A stretch of DNA of 64,000 nucleotides from an uncultured Bacteroidota bacterium (GCA_913057235.1 CAJXNI010000007.1:1-64000); one strand, 5' to 3'. Positions 8,105 through 18,044 are shown, counted from the stretch's first letter. Made by a program: numbers and translations. Notes: generated by a model not told the origin, from the sequence alone.

Positions 8105-10478
8105 AAAATTCACCTCCCCCGCCACTGGGTGGGCCTCCCCCTTGCGGACCACGCGGTTTTGATTGATTTAAGCGGTAGGTAAAGGTTACCGTGGCCTGGC
8201 GCTCGCGCCATTGAAATTGGCTAAAGCTGCTGAAGTTTTCGCCTTGCGTGTAACTTCTGCGGTAGCGCGTGTTAAATAAATCTCTAACGGCCAGGGTGAG
8301 CGTAGCTTTATCGTTTAAGAAGTCTTTGCTCCAGCCCAAATCCATCACATACCTGCCCAAACTACGACCTTGGGTAGTGGTGGCAGCACCTCTAAAATTA
8401 AAGCTAAGTTGCAGGTCGCTTTCCCAAAATTTAAAGCGGCTCATCACCCGGCCACTGGAAGAGTAGTTATCGGCATCAAAGCTTTGACCTTCATAGTCGC
8501 CAACGGTGATAGCGCGGAATAGGTTAAGATTCCCATTCATGCTAAACCATTCGGTGAAATCATATTGCAGGTTAAACTCAAAGCCGTAGGCATCTTGCAC
8601 CGAAAGGTTCACCGGGAAAATTCGGGTAAAATTATTTTCATCAACCGTGCTAATGCGCTCTACCACGCCCGTACGGTGGCGGTAGTACATCCCACTGTAG
8701 AGTGAGCCACTTTCAAAATACCGCACGTAGCCCAGTTCGTAGCTGTCGGTAAATTCTGGATTTACATCGGGGTTACCCGAATAGAAGTTACGGTTGTCAC
8801 TAAAGCTGAAGAAGGGCGCTAAAGTCCAAAACCCGGGCCGGCTTATTCTGCGGCTGTAACTGGCCTGAATATCATTAAGCGGATTGAATTTGTAGGTTAA
8901 AAATGCGCTGGGGAACAGGTTGAGGTAATCGCGTTGGTTGGCACTACCGGTGTCCAGTTCGGTGGTAATGTCGGTATACTCTGCGCGCAGCCCAGTTTGG
9001 TAGGTGAATTTCTTGGAAAAACGTCCGTTGTAAATGGCGTAAGCGGCATACACGTTTTCCACAAAAGTAAAGGCATTGGTGAAACTGTCTACCGGCACCA
9101 AATTTCCGTTGTTGTCTACATTGCTTAAGGCGTAGTCGTTTTCAATGGTTCGGAGGGTTAGACGGGTGCCCGTTTCAAAGCTGTGGTCTTCGCCAAAAGG
9201 CTTTACGTAATCACTTTGCACTAGAATGCGGCTTTGGTTTTCCAGGTTGTCAACGTCTTGCAAAAAATCGTCATTGGCGCCCACGGTAAACTCTCTAATC
9301 ACTGATTGCTCTCGATCTCGTTCACTGGTGTAACGCAGGTCGGCTGTCCATTTGTGATCATCATTATCTTCATATTGTTTCACCCAGCTTAGAGTACCTT
9401 CCAGAGTAGTTTCAGTTTCTTCCTCATCGTCAAAGCGCCTTACGGTTTGCAGCAGTTCATCGCCTTGCGCAAAATCTCGGTATTCCAGATCTACTTTATT
9501 TTGATCCTGACTGGGGCTGTATAAAAATGAGCCGGTAAGCGTTTGATTGTCTGTTAAGCTGTAGTCAGCGCCAAAACGCAGGGTGGCATCTAGCCCGCCA
9601 CGCAATTGATCGCGCTGCCGCTCAAAATAGTAGCTGGTGTCAGCATTAAAAAAGCGTTGCCGCGAGAAGCCCCCACCCGGGGATTTGTTGTAGTTGAAAT
9701 TAAGGTTGGTAAAAAAGTTGAGCCGGTTTTTACGGTAATTCAAAGAAGCGCCTGCTCCGTACAATTCGGGGTAGCCCCCTTGCACGTTAAAGCTGCCATT
9801 GAGGCCTGCCTTGTCTTGTTTTTTAAGTACAATGTTTATGATGCCAGCCTCTCCTTCTGCGTCATAGCGGGCTGATGGGTTAGTGATCACCTCTATGCGC
9901 TCAATTATGTTTCCCTGTAATTGACGCAGCGCAGCGGCCGGGTCATTGCCTATTAGCCCAGAGGGTTTTCCATTGATTAAGATGCGCACATTGGAGCTGC
10001 CGCGCAGGTTTACTTCACCTTCTACGCCTACCGTAACGGAAGGGATATTGTCCAGAATGTCACTGGCGTTGGCACCCGCATTGGCCAAATCTTTACTTAC
10101 GTTAAAAACCCGCTTATCTTGTTTAAACTCCATCATTTTAGCCTCGGCTTCAACGGTTACCTCTTCCAGGCTTTCAGCCGATGGTTGCAGGGAAATGATT
10201 CCCAATTTTAAGGGCTGACCCTCCTGCACGGTAATCTCTTGCTGATAGGGTTGGAAAGAAATAAAAGAAACTTTCAGCAAATAAGTGCCCGCTGGTGCTT
10301 TAAGGGTAAAGGTGCCGTCCACTTCGGTGGAAACCCCGGTAACCAACTCCTTATTTTGGTACAGCGCTACCGAAGCTGCGGGTAAGCCTTCTTGATTTTC
10401 ATCGGTGATGGTGCCCGTAATTTGAGCGTGCACCCAATAATTAAGGATGAGGAAGAGTAGACTGTACAAGTATTTCAT
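8103..10478 (-). CDS. TonB-dependent-receptor-like outer-membrane beta-barrel protein
   Basis: This 791-residue outer-membrane protein starts with a signal peptide (MKYLYSLLFLILNYWVHAQ). A carboxypeptidase-regulatory-like (CarbopepD_reg_2) domain follows at about 20-100, then a plug domain at about 110-220 (ILDNIPSVTVGVEGEVNLRG, GKPSGLIG). The C-terminal barrel is of the Outer_membrane_beta-barrel_3 type, with many alternating aromatic strands ending near SFSQFQWRERQATVTFTYRL. A Gly/Pro-rich tail finishes the protein. Such proteins take up or sense ligands at the outer membrane; the ligand is unknown. No SusD partner or sigma/anti-sigma pair is adjacent, which argues against a polysaccharide utilisation locus. 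It is monocistronic, with its own terminator. Confidence 0.88.
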   Translation of the reverse strand: MKYLYSLLFLILNYWVHAQITGTITDENQEGLPAASVALYQNKELVTGVSTEVDGTFTLKAPAGTYLLKVSFISFQPYQQEITVQEGQPLKLGIISLQPSAESLEEVTVEAEAKMMEFKQDKRVFNVSKDLANAGANASDILDNIPSVTVGVEGEVNLRGSSNVRILINGKPSGLIGNDPAAALRQLQGNIIERIEVITNPSARYDAEGEAGIINIVLKKQDKAGLNGSFNVQGGYPELYGAGASLNYRKNRLNFFTNLNFNYNKSPGGGFSRQRFFNADTSYYFERQRDQLRGGLDATLRFGADYSLTDNQTLTGSFLYSPSQDQNKVDLEYRDFAQGDELLQTVRRFDDEEETETTLEGTLSWVKQYEDNDDHKWTADLRYTSERDREQSVIREFTVGANDDFLQDVDNLENQSRILVQSDYVKPFGEDHSFETGTRLTLRTIENDYALSNVDNNGNLVPVDSFTNAFTFVENVYAAYAIYNGRFSKKFTYQTGLRAEYTDITTELDTGSANQRDYLNLFPSAFLTYKFNPLNDIQASYSRRISRPGFWTLAPFFSFSDNRNFYSGNPDVNPEFTDSYELGYVRYFESGSLYSGMYYRHRTGVVERISTVDENNFTRIFPVNLSVQDAYGFEFNLQYDFTEWFSMNGNLNLFRAITVGDYEGQSFDADNYSSSGRVMSRFKFWESDLQLSFNFRGAATTTQGRSLGRYVMDLGWSKDFLNDKATLTLAVRDLFNTRYRRSYTQGENFSSFSQFQWRERQATVTFTYRLNQSKPRGPQGGGPPSGGGGEF

Positions 10479-10640
10479 GTTGGGTAAGACGTTTTAAAGC
10501 CTTAGATAGTTTGTTGTTTAAACATTATTTTTTAGTCTGCTGCGAAATTATGGGGATTTTGTGGATTTTACCGGATAGACTGATGCCCCTATTGAACACT
10601 TCTATTCAATGAAAAGCCCAAAAATTTCAAGGGACTTCTC

Positions 10641-12659
10641 CTAGTCAAACTCTTTTTCCAAGCGTTCTTCTAATTCAGCCAGTTCATCGCGCAAGCGGGC
10701 CGCCTCAATAAAGTCTAAAGCTTTGGCGGCATTTTCCATTTTTTTACGGGTTTTCTCCAGGTCTTTCCGTAACTGGCCCTTGGTTTCGTAAACCACGGGC
10801 TCTTCTGCCGCTAAACTCTTGTTACCCACTTGCTCATAGCCCCGGCTTTGGGTGGCCTTGGCTCCGGCTAAAATAGATTCTTTAGACTTTTTAAGGGCCG
10901 TGGGCGTAATACCGTGTTTTTCATTGTAGGCTTGCTGGGTAGCACGTCTGCGGTTGGTTTCATCAATGGTTTTTTGCATGCTGTCGGTAATTTTATCGGC
11001 ATACATGATGGCCAAACCTTCAACGTGGCGGGCGGCTCGGCCCACGGTCTGTACCAGGGAGCGTTCTGCTCGCAGAAATCCTTCCTTATCGGCATCCAAA
11101 ATGGCCACCAATGAAACTTCAGGCAAATCCAGGCCTTCTCGCAAGAGGTTGACCCCAATAAGCACGTCAAAAATACCCAAACGTAAATCACGCATTATTT
11201 CTACGCGCTCCAGCGTATCTACATCACTGTGAATGTAGCGGCAGCGCACTCCATAGCGAGTCAGGTATTTGGTAAGCTCTTCGGCCATACGCTTGGTGAG
11301 CGTGGTTACCAGCGTTCTTTCGTCTTTTTCAACCCGTTGGTTAATTTCTTCCATCAGGTCATCTACCTGATTTTCAATGGGTCGCACCTCAATACGCGGG
11401 TCCAATAGCCCGGTTGGCCTGATCAATTGCTCCACCAATACCCCTTCCGAGCGCTCAATTTCGTAATCGGCTGGGGTGGCACTTACGTGGATGACCTGAT
11501 TTTGAAGCATTTCAAACTCATCAAACTTCAGCGGGCGGTTATCCATAGCTGCGGGTAGTCTAAAACCATATTCCACCAAATTTTCCTTTCGGGAGCGATC
11601 ACCGCCATACATGGCCCGCACCTGTGGAATAGTTACGTGGCTTTCATCAATCACCATCAGGTAGTCATCTGGGAAATAGTCTAAGAGGCAGAAAGGCCTT
11701 GTGCCGGGTGCCCGGCCATCCAGGTAACGTGAGTAATTCTCAATTCCAGAGCAGTAGCCCAATTCGCGTATCATTTCCAGGTCAAACTCGGTGCGCTCTT
11801 CCAATCTTTTGGCTTCCAGCGGCTTTTGGTTGTTTTTGAAAAAATCAACCTGGCTCATCAGATCGTCTTGAATCTGATGAATGGCCGACTGTAGCGTACT
11901 CTTGCTGGTTACAAAAATATTGGCGGGAAAAATGCGCACCGTGTCAAAGGTTTCCAGCACACTGCCATCTGCTGGGTCAAAGCGTTCAATTTCTTCAATT
12001 TCATCACCAAAAAAAGAAATGCGAAAAGCGGTATCGCTGTAGGCTGGAAAAACGTCCACCGTATCGCCTTTGACTCTAAAATTGCCGCGCCCAAACTCAG
12101 CCGTGGTTCGGTTGTAGAGGGCGTTGACAAAACGGTGCAAGAGTTTGTTACGCGGTACCTCATCCCCCACGGCCAGTTCAATTACCTGTTGGTTAAATTC
12201 CTCGGGGTTACCAATACCGTACAAACAACTCACGGAGGCTACTACTAAAACATCTCTGCGGCCTGAGAGGAGTGAGGAGGTGGTGCTCAAACGTAACTTC
12301 TCAATTTCTTCGTTTATGCTCAGATCCTTTTCAATGTAGGTGCCACTGGTGGGGATGTAGGCTTCCGGCTGATAGTAATCGTAGTAAGAGACAAAATACT
12401 CCACCGCATTATCTGGGAAAAACTGCTTAAACTCGCTGTAAAGCTGAGCGGCCAGCGTTTTGTTGTGGCTTAAAACCAGGGTTGGGCGCTGAATTTTCTC
12501 AATGACATTGGCGGCCGTAAAGGTTTTGCCACTACCAGTAACGCCCAGTAGGGTTTGGTAGCGGTCCCCTCTTTGCAGGCCTTCGGTTAGTTCGTTAATC
12601 GCGCGGGGCTGATCGCCCGTGGGCTGGTACTCAGAGGAAATTTTAAAGGGTCTGGACAT
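10641..12659 (-). CDS. uvrB: excinuclease ABC subunit B
   Basis: The 672-residue protein matches full-length UvrB, the helicase-like damage-verifying subunit of nucleotide excision repair. Visible features are the Q-motif region ([11 protein letters not shown]), Walker A ([10 protein letters not shown]), the beta-hairpin segment ([12 protein letters not shown]), the DESH box ([11 protein letters not shown]), motif VI (QTVGRAARH), and the C-terminal UVR domain that contacts UvrA/UvrC (about 630-672, [16 protein letters not shown]). The start at 12659 gives the usual MS-PFKI N-terminus. It is a single gene with a divergent neighbour. The UvrA partner is encoded at 33905-36727 of this window. 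Confidence 0.97.
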   Translation of the reverse strand: MSRPFKISSEYQPTGDQPRAINELTEGLQRGDRYQTLLGVTGSGKTFTAANVIEKIQRPTLVLSHNKTLAAQLYSEFKQFFPDNAVEYFVSYYDYYQPEAYIPTSGTYIEKDLSINEEIEKLRLSTTSSLLSGRRDVLVVASVSCLYGIGNPEEFNQQVIELAVGDEVPRNKLLHRFVNALYNRTTAEFGRGNFRVKGDTVDVFPAYSDTAFRISFFGDEIEEIERFDPADGSVLETFDTVRIFPANIFVTSKSTLQSAIHQIQDDLMSQVDFFKNNQKPLEAKRLEERTEFDLEMIRELGYCSGIENYSRYLDGRAPGTRPFCLLDYFPDDYLMVIDESHVTIPQVRAMYGGDRSRKENLVEYGFRLPAAMDNRPLKFDEFEMLQNQVIHVSATPADYEIERSEGVLVEQLIRPTGLLDPRIEVRPIENQVDDLMEEINQRVEKDERTLVTTLTKRMAEELTKYLTRYGVRCRYIHSDVDTLERVEIMRDLRLGIFDVLIGVNLLREGLDLPEVSLVAILDADKEGFLRAERSLVQTVGRAARHVEGLAIMYADKITDSMQKTIDETNRRRATQQAYNEKHGITPTALKKSKESILAGAKATQSRGYEQVGNKSLAAEEPVVYETKGQLRKDLEKTRKKMENAAKALDFIEAARLRDELAELEERLEKEFD

Positions 12660-12663
12660 TTTG

Positions 12664-12671
12664 CAAAAATA
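12664..12671 (-). promoter_or_regulatory. uvrB -7 promoter box abutting the start codon
   Basis: On the minus strand TATTTTTG (12671-12664) fits the Bacteroidota -7 consensus and ends only four bases before the uvrB ATG (12659). If it is used, the mRNA would begin at or within a few bases of the start codon. A TTG at the -33 distance is not evident, so this is a moderate call. Confidence 0.5.
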
Positions 12672-12743
12672 GCGTTCTTAAAGGGTAATGCACGAGACTT
12701 AAGTATTGTTGAAACTAATTGAGGCCTCTTGAGTTTTATAACC

Positions 12744-13271
12744 ATGCGTATTTATTATTTGCTAGTAGCATTTCTTTTTTTTGCCAGTACCAGTTGGGGA
12801 CAGGCTTCGGTTTTACCGCAATCAAAGGCCGAGTTTAGCATTTCAAATTTTGGTTTTAACACAGTAACCGGCACTTTTAAAGGTTTTAGTGGCACCGTAG
12901 AATTTGATCCTCAGGCTTTAGCCGATGCCAAAATAGACGTATGCCTATCGGTGGAAACCGTGCGAAGCGGCATTGCAAAGCGCGATGAGCACTTACAGAA
13001 AGCAGAGTGGTTTCAGGCGGCAGCCTACCCACAAATTTGTTTTGTTTCAGAAGAGGTGGTAGCTATGGGCAATGGGGCGTTTAGGGCTAAGGGCCAATTA
13101 CACCTTAAAGGAAAAACCACCCAGGTGAGTATTCCGCTCAGCTATAGCCCAGGGCAACTACGCGGTGAATTAAACCTGAATAGATTGGACTATGACCTGG
13201 GCACGGATACCAATACTTTTACTGTGGGCGCTGATGTTCACGTGAAAATCACTTGTTTTTTTAAAACTTAA
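12744..13271 (+). CDS. YceI-family secreted lipid-binding protein
   Basis: The protein of about 175 residues has a signal peptide (MRIYYLLVAFLFFASTSWG) and a single YceI lipocalin-like barrel. Typical strands are AEFSISNFGFNTVTGTFKGFSGTVEFDP, the RDEHLQ turn, and LHLKGKTTQVSIPL. YceI proteins bind isoprenoid-type lipids in the periplasm; their physiological role is not settled. I chose the ATG at 12744 over the upstream TTG because it starts the signal peptide directly. The next gene begins two bases after its stop, so the two are probably co-transcribed. Confidence 0.85.
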   Translation: MRIYYLLVAFLFFASTSWGQASVLPQSKAEFSISNFGFNTVTGTFKGFSGTVEFDPQALADAKIDVCLSVETVRSGIAKRDEHLQKAEWFQAAAYPQICFVSEEVVAMGNGAFRAKGQLHLKGKTTQVSIPLSYSPGQLRGELNLNRLDYDLGTDTNTFTVGADVHVKITCFFKT

Positions 13272-13273
13272 CT

Positions 13274-13801
13274 ATGCATTTATTGCTCTATTTTACCTTG
13301 ACGCTTATGCAGCCTCTCATACTCTTTACCAGTAGCCCCAACACCAGCAACACCACGTGGCGAGTGGTGGATGATGGCGTGATGGGCGGCAAGTCACAAG
13401 GCCATGCAAAAGTTACTGAGGCTGGCCATTTACATTTTTACGGAGAAGTTTCCTTAGAAAACAACGGAGGTTTTAGCTCGGTGCGGTATGACCTACCAAA
13501 AACGCAAAACATAAGCGGTTACACCAAGGTGGTAATGCGCCTCAAGGGCGATGGCATTCGCTTTCAGTTTAGGCTCAAAGCCCAGGCCAACCAGCGCTAT
13601 AGCCATATTCAATATTTTGAAACCAGTGGAGAGTGGGAAGAAGTGCAATTGCCACTGCGTGATTTTTACGCCAGCTTTAGAGGCCGTAAGTTGGACCTTC
13701 CCAATTTTGAAGCCGACCAGTTAGAAGAAATCACCTTTTTAATTGCGAATAAAAAAGCGCAGGACTTTAGCCTAAAGGTGGCTGAAATCCGTTTGGAGTA
13801 A
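13274..13801 (+). CDS. CIA30-family protein
   Basis: This 175-residue protein belongs to the CIA30 / NADH:ubiquinone oxidoreductase intermediate-associated 30 family. The signature runs from WRVVDDGVMGGKSQ through SLENNGGFSSVRY to the C-terminal beta-sandwich. In mitochondria the family helps complex I assembly; bacterial members have no proven role and look like a carbohydrate-binding-like sandwich. The N-terminus (MHLLLYFTLTLMQPLILFTSS) is hydrophobic and could be a signal peptide. It is coupled to the YceI gene (two-base gap). No complex I genes are nearby, so an assembly role is not supported by context. Confidence 0.82.
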   Translation: MHLLLYFTLTLMQPLILFTSSPNTSNTTWRVVDDGVMGGKSQGHAKVTEAGHLHFYGEVSLENNGGFSSVRYDLPKTQNISGYTKVVMRLKGDGIRFQFRLKAQANQRYSHIQYFETSGEWEEVQLPLRDFYASFRGRKLDLPNFEADQLEEITFLIANKKAQDFSLKVAEIRLE

Positions 13802-13844
13802 AAGACAGATTTGCAAGTTGAGCCCATTTTAGCTTGAAGATTTT

Positions 13845-14478
13845 TCAGGGCTTCATTTTGGCCTTTTTGACAAAATACATGCGCATTTTGCCTTTGTTTT
13901 TGGCTTCAATTTCGTCCCTGAATTCGAGTTCAAAGTTGTTTTTAACCAGCTGGCAAACATCTTCAGAAATATTGATAGCGCCCGGCTCACTGCTCTGCTC
14001 CATACGGGCGGCCACGTTAACGGCATCGCCCCAAAGGTCAAAAGCAAATTTTTTAGAGCCTACAACCCCCGCAACTAATGAACCAGTGTGTATGCCAATG
14101 CGCACTTCCAGGTAAGGTCTTTTTTGCAATTTTAATTCCTGTATTCTTTTCTGCACAAAATCACGCAGCTCAAAAGCGGCATAAATAATATTAAGGGCAT
14201 GCGAATTGTTTTGATCGGGTACACCCGATACGCACATGTACGCATCGCCAATGGTTTTTATTTTCTCGATGCCGTATTTCTGCATGATGGCCATTTGCAG
14301 AGAGCAGTCGCTTTTTTTCGGCTTTAGCCAGAGCCTCTTCCTAAGATTTTATAGCTTCTCTCATGCGCCCCTCACCGTCATATTCTTTTGCTTCTTTGTA
14401 AAGGGAGTTTGCTGATTGCGCCTGGGCTTTAGCGCTTGTAAAAATGATAAGCAGAATGAAGAGTAAGTTTCTAAGCAT
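13845..14478 (-). pseudogene. remnant of a TPR-adenylate/guanylate cyclase, internally deleted
   Basis: The 5' end is preserved: the ATG at 14478 begins a signal peptide (MLRNLLFILLIIFTSAKAQ) and the first tetratricopeptide-like helix (NSLYKEAKEYDGEGRMREAIKS), which meets a TAG. About 50 codons from the start the sequence jumps, after an A7 run, into the last 149 residues of a class III nucleotide cyclase (KIKTIGDAYMCVSG, IRIGIHTG region, DLWGDAVNVAARMEQ). The rest of the TPRs, the membrane segment and the first half of the cyclase, with its metal-binding Asp, are missing. The usual family architecture is signal-TPR-TM-cyclase. The fragment cannot be active. Confidence 0.85.
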
Positions 14479-14696
14479 GAGCAACATTAAGAGACCGAGA
14501 ATGTACTAAATTTCACGAGCGATTTTTTTAAGAATGGCCTTATTTGGCCTTAAACCAGCTGGTTACGTTCCTAAATTCTCAAATACCCAGCGCTTAAATG
14601 CTGGCTAAATCTCTGCTTAAAAGAGTGTGTATGCCAAGGGCGTTGTTCTTCTGCTCTCCAAAAATACCTGAAGCTTGCGATACAGATTAAGGCGTA

Positions 14697-14990
14697 CTAT
14701 TCTGAAGTTACTTTGAATTCTTGTTCGTAGAAGTCGTCCCATTTAAATGAATTTAAAATCCAGCCCTCGTCATTTTTGTAATACGTGAATATCAGTCTGA
14801 TGGCACTGAATTCATAGCGCACCAAATAAGTTTCCTTAAGAGCCACTTGGGCTATGGTTTCATTTTTTATGCGCAAACTGCCAATGGGGTTGCCAAAGCG
14901 ATCATTGAGGAGGTTAAGGTAGCGCACGGTTTGTTCGTGTACTTCCGTTATTTCATTTTCCGCTTGTGCACAACGGTTCTGAATAAACAC
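14697..14990 (-). CDS. hypothetical secreted protein, probably damaged at its N-terminus
   Basis: The readable frame encodes 97 residues from a GTG. The residues just upstream in the same frame (NLPP before VFIQNRCAQAENE) look like the end of a signal peptide, but a TAA interrupts that frame five codons before the GTG. The mature part (EVHEQTVRYLNLLNDRFGNPI ... YKNDEGWILNSFKWDDFYEQEF) looks like a small periplasmic domain of the SnoaL/NTF2-like or DUF type; I cannot name it. It lies in a stretch rich in broken genes, so a recently inactivated gene is the likely reading. Confidence 0.4.
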   Translation of the reverse strand: MFIQNRCAQAENEITEVHEQTVRYLNLLNDRFGNPIGSLRIKNETIAQVALKETYLVRYEFSAIRLIFTYYKNDEGWILNSFKWDDFYEQEFKVTSE

Positions 14991-15093
14991 AGGTGGGAGG
15001 TTTTAGCAGAAACCATTGGAATTAAGGTTAATCATCCAATTTAAGACTTCTCATCCCGCCACAGCGGGTTGGAAGCCTAAAGCCCACTTGAGT

Positions 15094-15813
15094 TTATTTT
15101 TTGTTGGCCGCCGTTATTTCTTTTATCTCCTCTATAAGTTCTTTAGCGGCCCATGAATTAGGAGATGCGGCTCTATCCTCCTTGGAAAAACCTCCAAATA
15201 CTCTGATGATTTCTGAATTTTGATCCAGAAGAAAAGATACCGGATATGCTTCAATGCCTAATTGGTCTGCCAGGCCTTGACCATTTGCAAAATGACTGAA
15301 CTTAAAGCTATTTGAAATAAGGAAGTTAGTTACTAAGTCTTTGGGCTCGAACGTTATAGCCACGAAATTCAGCTTAACTTTAAACTCTTCATGCAAAGAG
15401 TTTAAAAAGGGGATTTCTTCAAGGCAAGGGATAAACGCTGTAAACCAAAAGTTTACTAATGTAGGTTTACTAGGTTTGAGTTTGTTTGTAGAGGAAACTC
15501 TTTGCAACGAATCAAAACTGACTTTTAGACCAAGAAGATTAAGGTGTTCCCATTTTCTGATCTTTGACAGAGCTGTTTCAGGACGGTGTTTTTCCCAAAT
15601 AATTCTGTGAATAGTCGAGTCTTCTATTACCGAGGTTTTTACAATAATTGCGGAAAGAGTATAACCGGGCTGTTTTTTTTCGTAATCGTCAATCATGTTC
15701 AACACTGAATCCTTTGAAACCCTATTACCCTTGATATAATTATAAAACTCACTTTGAGCAGGTAAAATGAATGTCAATGTTGAGAACAATAGTATGTGTA
15801 GGATTCTACTCAT
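15094..15813 (-). CDS. TlpA-like thioredoxin-fold protein with an incomplete CXXC motif
   Basis: The protein of about 239 residues has a signal peptide (MSRILHILLFSTLTFILPAQ), an N-terminal extension and a C-terminal AhpC/TlpA-type thioredoxin domain (about 115-235, with FKFSHFANGQGLADQLGIEAYPVS carrying the cis-Pro loop). Where TlpA proteins have W-C-x-x-C, this one reads WFTAFIPC, so only the second Cys remains. It cannot do the usual dithiol exchange; it might bind a partner through one Cys, act structurally, or be on the way to loss. I started at the ATG at 15813 because it opens the signal peptide. It lies 23 bases downstream of the SLC12-like transporter gene and on the same strand. Confidence 0.72.
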   Translation of the reverse strand: MSRILHILLFSTLTFILPAQSEFYNYIKGNRVSKDSVLNMIDDYEKKQPGYTLSAIIVKTSVIEDSTIHRIIWEKHRPETALSKIRKWEHLNLLGLKVSFDSLQRVSSTNKLKPSKPTLVNFWFTAFIPCLEEIPFLNSLHEEFKVKLNFVAITFEPKDLVTNFLISNSFKFSHFANGQGLADQLGIEAYPVSFLLDQNSEIIRVFGGFSKEDRAASPNSWAAKELIEEIKEITAANKK

Positions 15814-15836
15814 TTTAATGGCGGCCAACTACAGGT

Positions 15837-18044
15837 TTAACTCAATACTTCTTTGAAGGCGGTTTCGGGGGCGGCTAAAACAAACAAGGTAGTAGGCAGC
15901 TTTTCGGTGTGGGCTTGTAAATTACGGTAATATTCCTGAAAGCTTTCTTGGTCTTTAGGGGCCGCCATGCCCAAAAGCACTAAATCAGCACCCGCTGAAC
16001 TTCTTTGTAAAATATTGTAGAACTGGGCTTTGGGTTCATAAATTACTTTTTCGTTGACTTTTAGCCGCATGTCTTTTACAATTTGATTCAAGTTTTCCCG
16101 GGCACCCTCTGCTGCTTTTTCACTGCGCATAAGCATTTTTATGTTGATCTCGGCATTTTTCCAGCGCAGGCTTTTTTGAAGCAAAAACGCCAGGATGATC
16201 ATGAGGCCGCCATTCTGCTTTAGACCACCCCACCAAATATCAATGCGCTGCCGTTGGCCGTATTGCCTTTCTTTGTTTTCACGCACCACCACTACGTTGC
16301 GTTGGGCACGAAAGAAGTGGGAGATCATATCGCAGTATTTGGCTTCATTTTGGGTGTTTTCAGAGGCGCCCATTAAAACCGTGTTGGGCACCATCTCTCC
16401 CAAGCCGTAGGTATCAACCAATTGCTTGGAGCCTTCAAAAGGATCATTGGTTCTAAAAACTCGCACCAGGCTGTTGATGCCCCGGTGGATTAAATACTCG
16501 CGAATATTTTGTTGCATTTCTTTTTGCCTTTGTACGGGTAAACTGGAGGACGTTAGAGCGGTACACACCGTCATTAGGGCTTTGTTTTGAGTGAAGTCAT
16601 TGGCCAGAGCAATCAAGTGCCAGCGGTGGGTAGGCGCACCCGATAGAACCAGAATATGCGGCCGCCAGTTTTTAGCATCGTCTTTGCGTTTGATGCGTAG
16701 CAGGCCGGCCCGCACCACACTCATCCAAATGCCTTGGCGTACATCGCCCCAGGCGGTACGCACTTCTCTTCGTTGCAACCAAAAGAATACCAAGAGTATA
16801 AAAATACCGGCTGCCACTGTGGCCAGAGCGTTTATTAAAAGCATGGACCAAATACAGCCTACGGCCCCCAGCAGGCTAAAAATCCAATGTACCTTAAAAA
16901 GCGGCCTAAACGAGGGGCTCCCTAAAAAACGCTCTAGGCCCGCTGAAATATTGAGTACCCCGTAGGTGGTGAGAAAGAACATAGTAAGCACTGGGGCCAC
17001 CAGGTTGAGATTGCCGAAGTATACCGCAACCATGGCCAGTCCCAGGGTTAAAAGGGTTCCCCAGCGCGGGCTGTCTTCTGAGCCTTTGCCTTGAGCTAAA
17101 AAGCGCAGGCCACGTGGTAAAACGCCATCGCGCGCCAGCGCTTGCAATACCCGGGGCGCGCCTAAAATACTGCCAATGGCACTGGAAAGGGTGGCGCCCC
17201 ACACGCCCAATAAAATGGCATCTCCCCAAAAGGAGATTTTACGCATAATTAATGGGTCTTCAATAAGCGTGAGGGCATCTACCCGGCTGGCCAAAATAAT
17301 GGGCAGCAGCATGTAAATCAGGTAGCCCACGCCCACGGCATAAAAGGTTCCTTTCGGGATGGATTGGGCGGGGTTTTTCAAATCTCCCGACATATTCACG
17401 CCCGACATGATTCCGGTAACGGCCGGAAAAAAGACGGCAAAAACCGTCCAAAACGGCTCTGAATTGCGATCTGAAGCTCCCCACATTTCTACCGTACTTT
17501 CCTCTAAAGGTTGGCCAAAAGCTAAGGACAAGAGTGAAATAGCTATAGCCGCCATGATAAAGAACTGACTACGGATGGCAATCTTGGCCGAAAATAAGGC
17601 AAGCAGGCCTACCAGGGCCGTAACCAAAAGTCCAACCATGGTGGGATTAAATTGCGGGAAAACCCCGGCAAAGCTTTCGGCAAAACCAATGGTGTATAGG
17701 GCTATGGAGAGCGCCTGAGCAATGTAAAGCGGTATGCCTACGGCACCCCCGGTTTCAATTCCTAAGGAACGGCTAATCATGTAATACGCGCCTCCTGTTT
17801 TTACTTTTTGGTCAGTGGCAATACTGGCTATGGAAAGAGCGGTAAGAAAAGTGATTGAGGTAGAAATGGTGACAATAAGTAAGGTTCCCAATAAGCCTAC
17901 GTTGCCTACTACCCAGCCAAAGCGCAGGTACATGATAACCCCTAAAATGGTGAGGATAGAAGGTGTGAAAACTCCGGCAAAAGTGCCAAAGCCTTTTTCC
18001 TTTACAGGATTAACAGTTTTAGGTGAGCCCAGAGATTCAGCCAT
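15837..18044 (-). CDS. SLC12-like cation-chloride cotransporter (APC superfamily)
   Basis: This 735-residue membrane protein has an N-terminal APC transporter core (about 20-450, starting GTFAGVFTPSILTILGVIMYLRFGWVVGNVG). It is followed by a cytoplasmic domain of about 280 residues (WRPHILVLSGAPTHRW ... LVLLGMAAPKD). This order is that of prokaryotic relatives of Na-K-Cl cotransporters. The opening segment and the LGAPRVLQALARDGVLP loop are typical of SLC12. Family members move Cl- or amino acids with cations; the substrate cannot be fixed from sequence. It is transcribed leftward, with the TlpA-like gene following. Confidence 0.85.
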   Translation of the reverse strand: MAESLGSPKTVNPVKEKGFGTFAGVFTPSILTILGVIMYLRFGWVVGNVGLLGTLLIVTISTSITFLTALSIASIATDQKVKTGGAYYMISRSLGIETGGAVGIPLYIAQALSIALYTIGFAESFAGVFPQFNPTMVGLLVTALVGLLALFSAKIAIRSQFFIMAAIAISLLSLAFGQPLEESTVEMWGASDRNSEPFWTVFAVFFPAVTGIMSGVNMSGDLKNPAQSIPKGTFYAVGVGYLIYMLLPIILASRVDALTLIEDPLIMRKISFWGDAILLGVWGATLSSAIGSILGAPRVLQALARDGVLPRGLRFLAQGKGSEDSPRWGTLLTLGLAMVAVYFGNLNLVAPVLTMFFLTTYGVLNISAGLERFLGSPSFRPLFKVHWIFSLLGAVGCIWSMLLINALATVAAGIFILLVFFWLQRREVRTAWGDVRQGIWMSVVRAGLLRIKRKDDAKNWRPHILVLSGAPTHRWHLIALANDFTQNKALMTVCTALTSSSLPVQRQKEMQQNIREYLIHRGINSLVRVFRTNDPFEGSKQLVDTYGLGEMVPNTVLMGASENTQNEAKYCDMISHFFRAQRNVVVVRENKERQYGQRQRIDIWWGGLKQNGGLMIILAFLLQKSLRWKNAEINIKMLMRSEKAAEGARENLNQIVKDMRLKVNEKVIYEPKAQFYNILQRSSAGADLVLLGMAAPKDQESFQEYYRNLQAHTEKLPTTLFVLAAPETAFKEVLS

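Noticed and set aside
8103-10478. Polysaccharide utilisation locus around the receptor
   Set aside because: There is no SusD, no regulator and no intact glycosidase; the decayed glycosidase is on the other strand behind a terminator.
15049-15066. Inverted repeat cccgccacagcggg as a terminator
   Set aside because: There is a stem but no U-tract on either strand.
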